Below are positions 5,948 through 12,639 of a DNA stretch of 13,799 nt, piece after piece; position 1 is the first letter of the stretch; each line of letters opens with the position of its first letter. The DNA is from an uncultured Cryomorphaceae bacterium (GTDB lineage Bacteria > Bacteroidota > Bacteroidia > Flavobacteriales > Schleiferiaceae). The stretch lies in the NCBI GenBank assembly GCA_937900215.1, contig CALCFH010000330.1, positions 1-13,799 on the forward strand, written 5' to 3'. A program made the translations under genes and the position numbers. The notes beneath the pieces were generated by a model. It did no database searches. It was not told the DNA's origin and worked only from the letters and a program-made list of their open reading frames with translations.

Positions 5948-6787
5948 TACAACATCTGAGATGCTGTGATGTGGACTGCGGAATGGCCTTGATCTTACAA
6001 GTCCGTGAACCCGATTGCTTCTAAAGGCCACAGAGTGAATTCTGGTAGTTTCTATAGCCTCTTCAAACTGGAGGGGTGGAAGAATGCTGGGCATTCTTCT
6101 CGCCAGCATGGTTTTACCAGAACCCGGCGGACCAATCATGAGGATGTTGTGTCCGCCAGCGGCAGCCACCTCTAAGGCGCGTTTTACACTTTCCTGTCCT
6201 TTTACATCTAAAAAATCAGAATTGTCGGCAAGCTGAATCTCTCGGTTTTTCCAGCTAAATGGCTCTGGTTCATGATGGGATTTACCATCGAGAAAATCAA
6301 CCACTTCTGTTAAAGTGGAGAGACCATATATTTCCAGTCCTTCTACCAATGCTGCCTCTTCAGCATTGGATTTCGGTAATATCATTCCTCGCAAGCCGCT
6401 ACGTTTTGCATAGAGCGCCATAGACAACGCGCCATTCACAGGCTGCAACTGGCCATCTAACGAGAGCTCACCCATGATGAGGAAATCTTGAAAATAATCT
6501 GAGGAACACTGTCCGGTGCAGGCCATAATGCCGAGGGCCATTGGCAGATCATAGGCGGAGCCCTCTTTGGGGATGTCTGCAGAAGACATATTGATGGTGA
6601 TCCGTTTTCCCGGGTAGCGAAATCCGGAGTTGATCATGGCAGAAAAAACGCGGAAGCTCGCTTCCTTCATGGCAGAATCTGGCAATCCTACCAAATAGAA
6701 CTTTGTGCCTTTGATTACGTGAACTTCTGTTTGTACCCCTTGGGCTTCTATGCCACTTACCGCGCAGCAATGCAGTCTAACTATCAT
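5948..6787 (-). pseudogene. comM: ComM/YifB Mg-chelatase-like AAA+ ATPase, truncated
   Basis: ComM is a hexameric helicase acting in branch migration during natural transformation, usually about 505-515 residues. Here only about 279 residues remain. The N-terminal ATP-independent domain (1-170) is complete, including FYLVGLPDSAMKEA and the SSADIPKEGSAYDLP block. The Walker A motif GPPGSGKTML (219-228) and SRPFRSPHHSISD are present. The Walker B (DELPEF), arginine finger and C-terminal domain are missing. Homology stops at ISDV, where relatives continue ALVGGG, and a TAG follows two codons later. The missing half is not elsewhere in the window. ATG 6785-6787 gives MIVRLHCCAVSGIEAQGV, matching the family start. 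The ATPase would be inactive. comM is a known insertion target of AbaR/Tn6022-type islands. Confidence 0.88.
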
Positions 6788-6788
6788 G

Positions 6789-6803
6789 GGGCTATTTTAG
6801 CCC
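6789..6803. repeat. Short hairpin directly before the comM start
   Basis: GGGCTA (6789-6794) and TAGCCC (6798-6803) pair perfectly around three bases. On the minus strand the hairpin ends one base before the comM ATG. It could be part of the operon terminator region, or it could limit translation of comM. No long T-run follows on either strand. Confidence 0.4.
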
Positions 6804-6828
6804 AAGCTTTTGAAGTTCAATGCATTGA

Positions 6829-6851
6829 AAGTATACGAATACCGTATACTT
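6829..6851 (-). terminator. Probable terminator of the Gld-like operon
   Basis: AAGTATACG (6829-6837) and CGTATACTT (6843-6851) form a perfect 9-bp stem with a 5-base loop, starting immediately after the stop codon of the last operon gene. On the minus strand the stem is followed by a short TTTC. The T-tract is weak, but the position at the operon end supports a terminator. Confidence 0.5.
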
Positions 6852-8840
6852 CTACTGAAGCCAGTCAAAAGCGTAGGAGAAGCCTACTTGAAAGGTTACA
6901 TAGGAATCTGGGAGGGCATTATAGCCACGGGTGATTTTGGCGTTGGGGCGCCCATTTTCTGCTGCTTGGGCAATGGCACGAAGGCCTTCTCCTCCCATAT
7001 CGCTTAGACTTGTTGAAGCAGGAGGATTGTCTCGATAATCATTAATACTTCCGCCATAGTAATATCCATCACTCATGTCATCTAAATAATCAGTACTAGT
7101 AACATTCAACGCTCCTTCAACAAAAAGGCTCATCTTTCCCATGGACCATCTTAACCTGGCCATGCCAATCACTTCAAGTGCGACGTACCCATATTGATCT
7201 TCTCCAGGTAAGAAATTCTGACCCTCTGTTCCATATGGTCTAAATCGATACCATCTTCTACGCTTCTCTACTGGGTCATAAACTCTGTACTTAGGATCAT
7301 AAAAAACAGTACCTAAACCAAGGCCTATCTCGCCTGTGAGATATCCATAAATGGACTTTCCTTGCTTTCTTGGCCAAAGAGAATAAAATGATTCAACCCT
7401 TATTGAATGAAGATCATTTCGGAATACGTGATCATTCTTTGGAGATGAGAAAGAAAGAAGGCTTCCTGCACCAGTTGCGATTCTAGTAAACTGATATCTC
7501 CCACCAAATGACCATCTTTCATTGAGTAAGAAGTTGTAAAAGGTTGTAAAACTGAAATCTAGCGCAGACGGAAAAATACCGCCTTTATTGGCATCCCCGA
7601 TGTAATAACTCACTCCGGTCATGAAACCAAGCTCTTGTCTGGGGTAACTCCATATAGGATCTACAATCACTTGTATTTGGTCATCACTAAGAAGCCTTGC
7701 CAAACTATCAGCCACTGCCTTGGCCTCATCCGTCAGTGGATCAACTCCTTCATTTCCATCCAGCGTTTCATCTAAAATCGTTTCCTCAACTTCAGCCTGC
7801 ACAACTACAGTCCTTCCATCCAATAAGCCAAGCGCATATTTCGCACCCGGGATAATACCTGACAATAAAACCTTTTCACTTCCTTTTTTTGTCCATTGTA
7901 CCATCTGACCTTGTTGGTCTCTTACCAACTCCAAATTGCTCGCGGAAGCTGATACAAGCGTATCTCCCTTCCATTCAAAACTGGGAATCTGATCAAATCC
8001 AATGGCGAAAGAAGGTAAACTCGGTATCCGTTTAATGGGAAGATAACTGCGATTGTAATCTCTTCTACCGTCATAAACATATTTCAGTTCTGCTTCGCTC
8101 ATATACAAGCTCGCTTCTGACAACGTATCACGGATACCCTTCAGCTCTATGCTCCAAGGTAAATCGGAGCCCACTTCTTTATTGCGAAAAAATACATTAT
8201 TCGACAAGTTGATATTTTTTTCTTGTTCTCTCGAGAAGGATTCAATTTGCAACAATTCCCCTTCACTTTCGTAACGCAAATTGTAAGCAAACAATGAATT
8301 TGTTATGCTCATCATACTCACTTCGTCATCTAGAGAGAATATCCTTACAGGACCTGAATTTCCTAAAAAACGCAAATGATCTAAGCTGATTTTTGTAGCA
8401 CTCGTATTACCTCCCGGTAGCATATTATACATACTGAGAGTGGCTCCATTGTAGCCACAATAAATGAATTGAGAATGACTTAAAGAAATATTAGCGTAGA
8501 GGTTATATGATTCGAAAAAAATGGCTTCCTGCAGATGCTTAAAGATGACATGCTCCAATTTAAAGGACGCGCCTTCTGCGCTACTTGCCTCTACTATTAA
8601 TCCCCTCCCCGGTTTTGCTGGATCATCGCTTTTTATAACAATGCGCTTGGAATCAGTTCCAGAGATATTGATGTCTCCACGTAGGATCAAGGCAGCATTC
8701 TGACCCAATAAAATAGTGGTTCCGGGTTTGACCCTTTCTTCAATTTCAGAGTACAAGGTGTTGCCATCAACCCTGATTACTCCTTGCGCCCAAGAAATGG
8801 TAGCGGTTAGCAGCCAAAAAAGAAGTAAACTCTGTTTCAT
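6852..8840 (-). CDS. Outer-membrane beta-barrel protein with N-terminal beta-helix (DUF6089/PorG-like barrel)
   Basis: The 662-residue protein has a signal peptide (MKQSLLLFWLLTATISWA, cleaved near 18-19). A region of about 25-235 has repeating short strands ending in Asn/Ser turns (HVIFKHLQEAIFF, SHSQFIYCGYNGATL, NSLFAYNL, NNVFFRNKEV), typical of a NosD-like right-handed beta-helix. A mixed middle domain (about 270-345) and an acidic linker follow. The C-terminal part (about 405-662) is an outer-membrane barrel: ELGFMTGVSYYIGD resembles the first strand of DUF6089 proteins, to which PorG of type IX secretion belongs. Alternating aromatic strands run to the terminal VTFQVGFSYAFDWLQ. The ATG overlaps the stop of the preceding gene by 4 bases (ATGA). 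It probably forms the outer-membrane end of the machine encoded by the operon. The barrel is confident, the DUF6089 link less so. Confidence 0.75.
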   Translation of the reverse strand: MKQSLLLFWLLTATISWAQGVIRVDGNTLYSEIEERVKPGTTILLGQNAALILRGDINISGTDSKRIVIKSDDPAKPGRGLIVEASSAEGASFKLEHVIFKHLQEAIFFESYNLYANISLSHSQFIYCGYNGATLSMYNMLPGGNTSATKISLDHLRFLGNSGPVRIFSLDDEVSMMSITNSLFAYNLRYESEGELLQIESFSREQEKNINLSNNVFFRNKEVGSDLPWSIELKGIRDTLSEASLYMSEAELKYVYDGRRDYNRSYLPIKRIPSLPSFAIGFDQIPSFEWKGDTLVSASASNLELVRDQQGQMVQWTKKGSEKVLLSGIIPGAKYALGLLDGRTVVVQAEVEETILDETLDGNEGVDPLTDEAKAVADSLARLLSDDQIQVIVDPIWSYPRQELGFMTGVSYYIGDANKGGIFPSALDFSFTTFYNFLLNERWSFGGRYQFTRIATGAGSLLSFSSPKNDHVFRNDLHSIRVESFYSLWPRKQGKSIYGYLTGEIGLGLGTVFYDPKYRVYDPVEKRRRWYRFRPYGTEGQNFLPGEDQYGYVALEVIGMARLRWSMGKMSLFVEGALNVTSTDYLDDMSDGYYYGGSINDYRDNPPASTSLSDMGGEGLRAIAQAAENGRPNAKITRGYNALPDSYVTFQVGFSYAFDWLQ

Positions 8841-10150
8841 ATCACCTTGATTGTGTGGTTCTTCACCTCAACTTCATAACCTCTGTAGTTTAAAACTATT
8901 CGGGTACATTGAATAAAGTCAGGCTTTGAATTGTTCTCTGATAAATCAATACAATTTTGTTCACTCTTCAGTGCCCTTCGCCCTTCAAAACCTATGAAAA
9001 AACCCTCAACAGATTGAATAGAATAACCTGCATACTCTTCTGACAACTGCAGTTCCAAACAATTGCTCTGTGCCAACCTTTGGTTCCAGGCCACCGTTTT
9101 ACGCAATTCCGGAACTGGGAAGTTATTCACCCTAAGCTCTTCTGTGGTCTTCTCTCCAAGAATATCCGTCACCTCAATAAGCGTAATTCCAGGAACATCC
9201 ACCCGAATCCAGAACAAGCCCTCCTCACTTCTAATTACCCGCCCCTTGGAATTATCAATACTTACAGATTTCCAGTTTGAATTATAAATACGCAAGGTAT
9301 CTCCTGGCAACCAAAATGCTTTGGTGTACTCAAGCTTTTGTTCCTTATATCGTGGCCTGTTCTTCACTTCAATATTTCCAGAACCTACTATTTCTTCTAA
9401 GTCATTTAAGATTCTATACTCCCATGTTCCTTTGTGCTGGTCTTCCAAAATCAACCATTTGGTATTATTTCCGTCCAACTCACCCCTATTTTTTGATTGC
9501 TGAGTCCATGTAATTAGGCCTCCCTTCCAATTCAGAGGCAGCGAATCCCCAACATAGCGGCAAATAGGCCAACGAAGAATCCGTTCATTTGTGGAAGAGC
9601 CTTCAACAAGTGCCAAATCAGCAGCATCTATTAAACTGAGCACCATTTGCTCAAATAAGATTTCAACTAAACCAGGGGTAAGGTTTTTAAACTTCCACTT
9701 CCGCCATTCACTTTGGTCTAAATTCTCAAATCCATTCTCAAAGTCACTGGAAAGCGCGTGACCTCTCAAGCTATTCTGTGCATTCTGGGGTAACAAATAG
9801 AATATTTCAAGCAACTCTTTCTGCATGGATTTTCCCAAATCCCCTTCCATCAAAAAACGTCGCACCAACCCTTCTGATCTTACATCTGCTTCTCGTAATT
9901 CTATAATCCCTTCTCTAATAGCCAGGAATTCAGGAGCATCTAATCTTTTTTGAAGCGCCGCGCTTCCTGTTTGAATCTGGCTTTGCTCTTCCCGCAATTC
10001 ATCGCTTAACCATAAATTGAGTGACATCCAAGCATTAGACACCTGTGTGATGGCGAGTACAAGAAACAACAAGTACAACAAACTCATGAGTCTGAATCTC
10101 AGAAACATCGAGTTAGACAGCGCATACTTTTTATTTCCCTTTGACTCCAT
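8837..10150 (-). CDS. GldM-like periplasmic motor protein, second paralogue
   Basis: The 437-residue protein has a short cytoplasmic N-terminus and one membrane helix (about 19-38). The stretch FRLMSLLYLLFLVLAITQVSNA aligns with the GldM start pattern RxKMINLMYLVLxAMLALNVS. A helical region (45-185) follows, then beta-rich, Ig-like segments (about 195-437). VNNFPVPELRKTVAW near 341-355 resembles the linker before the last GldM domain, and the end IVLNYRGYEVEVKNH suits its final strands. GldM dimers span the periplasm and are turned by the GldL pentamer. GldM is usually about 510-530 residues, so this is shorter, probably with one Ig domain fewer. Its start shares a base with the stop of the upstream paralogue (TAATG), and its end overlaps the barrel gene. 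Two cysteines (C364, C390) could form a disulfide. Homology is remote. Confidence 0.62.
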   Translation of the reverse strand: MESKGNKKYALSNSMFLRFRLMSLLYLLFLVLAITQVSNAWMSLNLWLSDELREEQSQIQTGSAALQKRLDAPEFLAIREGIIELREADVRSEGLVRRFLMEGDLGKSMQKELLEIFYLLPQNAQNSLRGHALSSDFENGFENLDQSEWRKWKFKNLTPGLVEILFEQMVLSLIDAADLALVEGSSTNERILRWPICRYVGDSLPLNWKGGLITWTQQSKNRGELDGNNTKWLILEDQHKGTWEYRILNDLEEIVGSGNIEVKNRPRYKEQKLEYTKAFWLPGDTLRIYNSNWKSVSIDNSKGRVIRSEEGLFWIRVDVPGITLIEVTDILGEKTTEELRVNNFPVPELRKTVAWNQRLAQSNCLELQLSEEYAGYSIQSVEGFFIGFEGRRALKSEQNCIDLSENNSKPDFIQCTRIVLNYRGYEVEVKNHTIKVI

Positions 10151-11430
10151 TAATTCAGCCAGTAAATAATTGGACGATCAAGTGCTAAACGATTCCGTTG
10201 TTGATCTACTATTAACGCATCGTTGAGGACCATGCCCTCTAAACTAGCGTTGGGTAGATCTATTTTAAAATCTGTAAAACGACCTCTTTCCACTTCAACC
10301 TTTCGTGTTTGATTATTAGCGAAATACAGTACCAAAGCACCAGATAATACCGGCAGTTCATCGGCACCCACAAGAATTCTCAACCTAGTGGCTTCCTGTA
10401 TTTTGGCAGTAGGAGTGCCATCAACCTTTAGCAATTGAAGTTGATAATCACCTTTGGGTGTCACCCTCAATCGCAAGCTATCGCGCACTTCATCACCTTC
10501 TATTAAGTAAAGATTGATCACCCCCGAAAAAACAGGAGAAGACTGAAAAACAATGGATTCATTGTCGATCCATTTTACCCTTGCACTCTCAGAGGATGAC
10601 TTCACGATTGTTCTTCCACTTGAATACCCTTGGTTGTGCAAAGAGATCAAATATTCTACTCCAGAATTGATATGATAATATCGCTGTCCGAATGCAAAAC
10701 GATATGTTCCTTGACTCAATACTTCAATGGTCTTTTGGTAGGAATCTAGCGCATCTTGGAAACCGATCTCAAATTTCCCCGCTTTTGTGAGTTTACGCTT
10801 ATAAGAGCCTCCCGGCGCTATTGTATCTACTTTCTCATTGTCGAAAGTAATCCACAACTCATGCGGCGCCTTGTTTGGCCATTTCACTTCTATAAACTCG
10901 CCTTGTACAAAAACCGATTTAACTTGAATTCTCAACTGCCCGAATATAGCTTCCAAAGATTCCTCATCACTGGCAATACCTTCTTCTGGAATTTTTCGAA
11001 GTTTCCGAAGGCTTTCCATACCTATTAGGGTAGACACTACCACATTGGGCGTTTCATTTGGGAGTTGTGCTTTACCATATACGTTCATTGCGGCTTGTTG
11101 AATAGAGGAAGTTTGAGCAGATTCTTGGGACTTCCATGTACCGTTTAATGCCATAGTTAAATCCGACTCATATCTATTCAATTCATAAATAGGATCTCGG
11201 CTACTAATCAGTACATCAGCTCGTTCCAAAGCGAGATTAGCTTGAACGCTATCTATCCAATCCTTGAGATTAGTTTCTTTCTCTAATCGGTCATAAACTA
11301 TCTCATTTAACTGCCGAAAATGGCGAAGCGCATCTACCGAACCCGTAAGAAAGTAGAACGTAATAAAAACTATATACAGCAGGGAAACCTTGCGGTAACT
11401 GAGATATTGAAATTTAGTGAGGTAGCGCAT
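10150..11430 (-). CDS. GldM-like periplasmic motor protein, first paralogue
   Basis: The 426-residue protein has the same plan as the next gene: a basic cytoplasmic end, one membrane helix (about 14-33), a helical periplasmic region (34-165) and beta-rich domains (165-426). YRKVSLLYIVFITFYFLTGSVD matches the GldM start pattern and the neighbour's RLMSLLYLLF, placing a conserved Arg just before the helix. The helical part would be the membrane-proximal domain, and the beta part would consist of Ig-like modules reaching to the outer membrane. It lies 14 bases after the GldL-like gene, the usual gldL-gldM order, and is coupled to the second paralogue by TAATG. Beyond the N-terminus, similarity to classical GldM is weak. 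A generic single-pass periplasmic protein remains the alternative. The two proteins may form a heterodimeric stator-shaft. Confidence 0.62.
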   Translation of the reverse strand: MRYLTKFQYLSYRKVSLLYIVFITFYFLTGSVDALRHFRQLNEIVYDRLEKETNLKDWIDSVQANLALERADVLISSRDPIYELNRYESDLTMALNGTWKSQESAQTSSIQQAAMNVYGKAQLPNETPNVVVSTLIGMESLRKLRKIPEEGIASDEESLEAIFGQLRIQVKSVFVQGEFIEVKWPNKAPHELWITFDNEKVDTIAPGGSYKRKLTKAGKFEIGFQDALDSYQKTIEVLSQGTYRFAFGQRYYHINSGVEYLISLHNQGYSSGRTIVKSSSESARVKWIDNESIVFQSSPVFSGVINLYLIEGDEVRDSLRLRVTPKGDYQLQLLKVDGTPTAKIQEATRLRILVGADELPVLSGALVLYFANNQTRKVEVERGRFTDFKIDLPNASLEGMVLNDALIVDQQRNRLALDRPIIYWLN

Positions 11431-11444
11431 TATAAATCAAAAAC

Positions 11445-11915
11445 CTATTTCAGTTTTCCGAATCGATCATTCAGCGTATTCAATTTTTCATTGAGTTCTT
11501 CCATCAGATCGCTTTGTTTCTTCACCAATCCACTCAACTGGTCAAAACTTGATCCGCTAGACCCAACGCTATTTCTAAATTGATCCAGATCAGATTCCAT
11601 AGCCTCCAATCTTTTGGAAAAAGACCGGATTGCATCTTCTAGAATGGTTACAGAAGCTTGCTGGTCACTACCCAATTGAGACCCATCTTCCAGTTGAGGA
11701 AACACTTGTTCCCAATTATATTCTTTTTCGTCCTTCTTCATTTCAAAAGCTGAAATGAAGAAAATGACCGCTTCTACCGAAAGGCCAATGATAAAAAGTT
11801 CGTTGGCAAATGCCCATCCAACGAATTTGAACATAGCCCCTACCAATACAATAGACGCACCTATTCCGTAGAGAAGAGTAATGGGATCGAGTCTTTTTTT
11901 AGCCGATGCACTCAT
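11445..11915 (-). CDS. GldL-like inner-membrane motor subunit, short form
   Basis: GldL forms a pentameric proton channel around GldM helices and powers gliding and type IX secretion. From ATG 11913-11915 the product has 156 residues. Two membrane helices (about 11-30 and 38-57) read ITLLYGIGASIVLVGAMFKF and FIIGLSVEAVIFFISAFE, very close to GldL (YGxGAxVVIVGALFKI, GLLTEAFIFALSAFE). E48 in helix 2 corresponds to the GldL glutamate thought to handle protons, and R8 precedes helix 1. YNWEQVFPQLEDG (66-78) matches the GldL segment after the helices, DWxxVYPEL. A coiled-coil tail follows (about 88-156). Family members are usually 200 residues or longer, so this is compact. A TTG start at 11924 overlapping the previous stop would add three residues. 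The ATG is preferred because it fits the family start. I decline the symbol gldL because this is an accessory-type copy. Confidence 0.85.
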   Translation of the reverse strand: MSASAKKRLDPITLLYGIGASIVLVGAMFKFVGWAFANELFIIGLSVEAVIFFISAFEMKKDEKEYNWEQVFPQLEDGSQLGSDQQASVTILEDAIRSFSKRLEAMESDLDQFRNSVGSSGSSFDQLSGLVKKQSDLMEELNEKLNTLNDRFGKLK

Positions 11916-11920
11916 AGCAA

Positions 11921-12505
11921 TCAAGGTTGAAAGTGTTGTGGTTTAGGACGGAGAATCAAGGTATCACGTACCAGTGAGTACCAGTTCAGCTTGTTGTTAC
12001 GAATGGCAGCACGCGCCACTAGAAACGCTATTAATACGCTTAAAATTCCTACTACAACAGAAATAACAATTGCCGTTTGAACCTTACTGGCACTGCTTTC
12101 AACAGACTTTCTCAGCTCATCCTGCTCTTGTATTAACTCACCAAGTTGCTGATCAATTCCGCTGATCGACTGAGAGGTACTTTCTAGCTGTCCGCGCAAA
12201 TCAGTCAGGGCAGTGGCGAGTTTATCAATGCCTTCTTGCTGTTGTGCCTCATCAGACACCATTTCCTTTTGGATCCTACGCAAGCCATTTACATCCTCGG
12301 AGAGTCCGTTGAGAATGCTTTTGTGTAAACCAATCTGCTTGCTAAGATTATTGATTTGCGAATCAATCTTTGATAGATCGGTCTGTTCTTGAGCTTGTGC
12401 AGAAGGTAAGGCTAGTAAGGCAAAAAATAGAGAGTAGGCGACCTGTTTGATACTATCGGACCATTGTCCAAAAAAAGCGGACCGCCCCTTATTGGCAAAG
12501 ATCAT
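11921..12505 (-). CDS. Signal-anchored coiled-coil membrane protein, first gene of the Gld-like operon
   Basis: The 194-residue protein begins with an extended n-region and a hydrophobic core ending ALPSAQA (signal cleavage near 38). A long periplasmic coiled coil with Leu/Ile heptads follows (about 42-138, for example IDSQINNLSKQIGLHKSILN). A second membrane helix (about 143-166, IVISVVVGILSVLIAFLVA) and a basic, 26-residue cytoplasmic tail complete it. No known domain is recognised. It precedes the GldL-like gene by 5 bases, or by a 4-base overlap if TTG is used, so the two proteins are very likely made together. Its position is where gldK would stand in a canonical gldKLMN operon, but it is not a GldK-like lipoprotein. 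A periplasmic collar or regulator of the motor is a reasonable guess. Confidence 0.65.
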   Translation of the reverse strand: MIFANKGRSAFFGQWSDSIKQVAYSLFFALLALPSAQAQEQTDLSKIDSQINNLSKQIGLHKSILNGLSEDVNGLRRIQKEMVSDEAQQQEGIDKLATALTDLRGQLESTSQSISGIDQQLGELIQEQDELRKSVESSASKVQTAIVISVVVGILSVLIAFLVARAAIRNNKLNWYSLVRDTLILRPKPQHFQP

Positions 12506-12531
12506 CTCGGGTGGTTTTAATTAGGTTGCGA

Positions 12532-12563
12532 CGAATGTATACATAATTTTCCGATATACCAAA
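12532..12563 (-). promoter_or_regulatory. Probable promoter of the Gld-like operon
   Basis: On the minus strand TTTG (12563-12560) is followed after 20 bases by TACATTCG (12539-12532). This matches the Bacteroidota sigma-A consensus TTTG / TAnnTTTG with one mismatch and suitable spacing. The first gene starts 26 bases downstream, leaving a short leader. Confidence 0.45.
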
Positions 12564-12639
12564 AAGTATCACTACCAACCGACTAAACAAGAAAACAACA
12601 AATTTCACCCATTCAATTATTTGTTAAACAGAGATTTAA

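Noticed and set aside
6719..7007. Plus-strand frames crossing the comM start and the end of the barrel gene.
   Set aside because: They are antisense to conserved comM codons and to the barrel C-terminus, and run across two hairpins.
9277..9513. Plus-strand frames opposite the second GldM-like gene.
   Set aside because: They are low-quality antisense shadows of a coupled gene, with no family resemblance.
10150..11430. Alternative reading of the two GldM-like genes as TonB/ExbD-type proteins.
   Set aside because: ExbD and TolR are about 140 residues, and TonB carries a Pro-rich linker and a short C-terminal domain. These proteins are three times longer, with helical then Ig-like parts, and follow a GldL-like gene.
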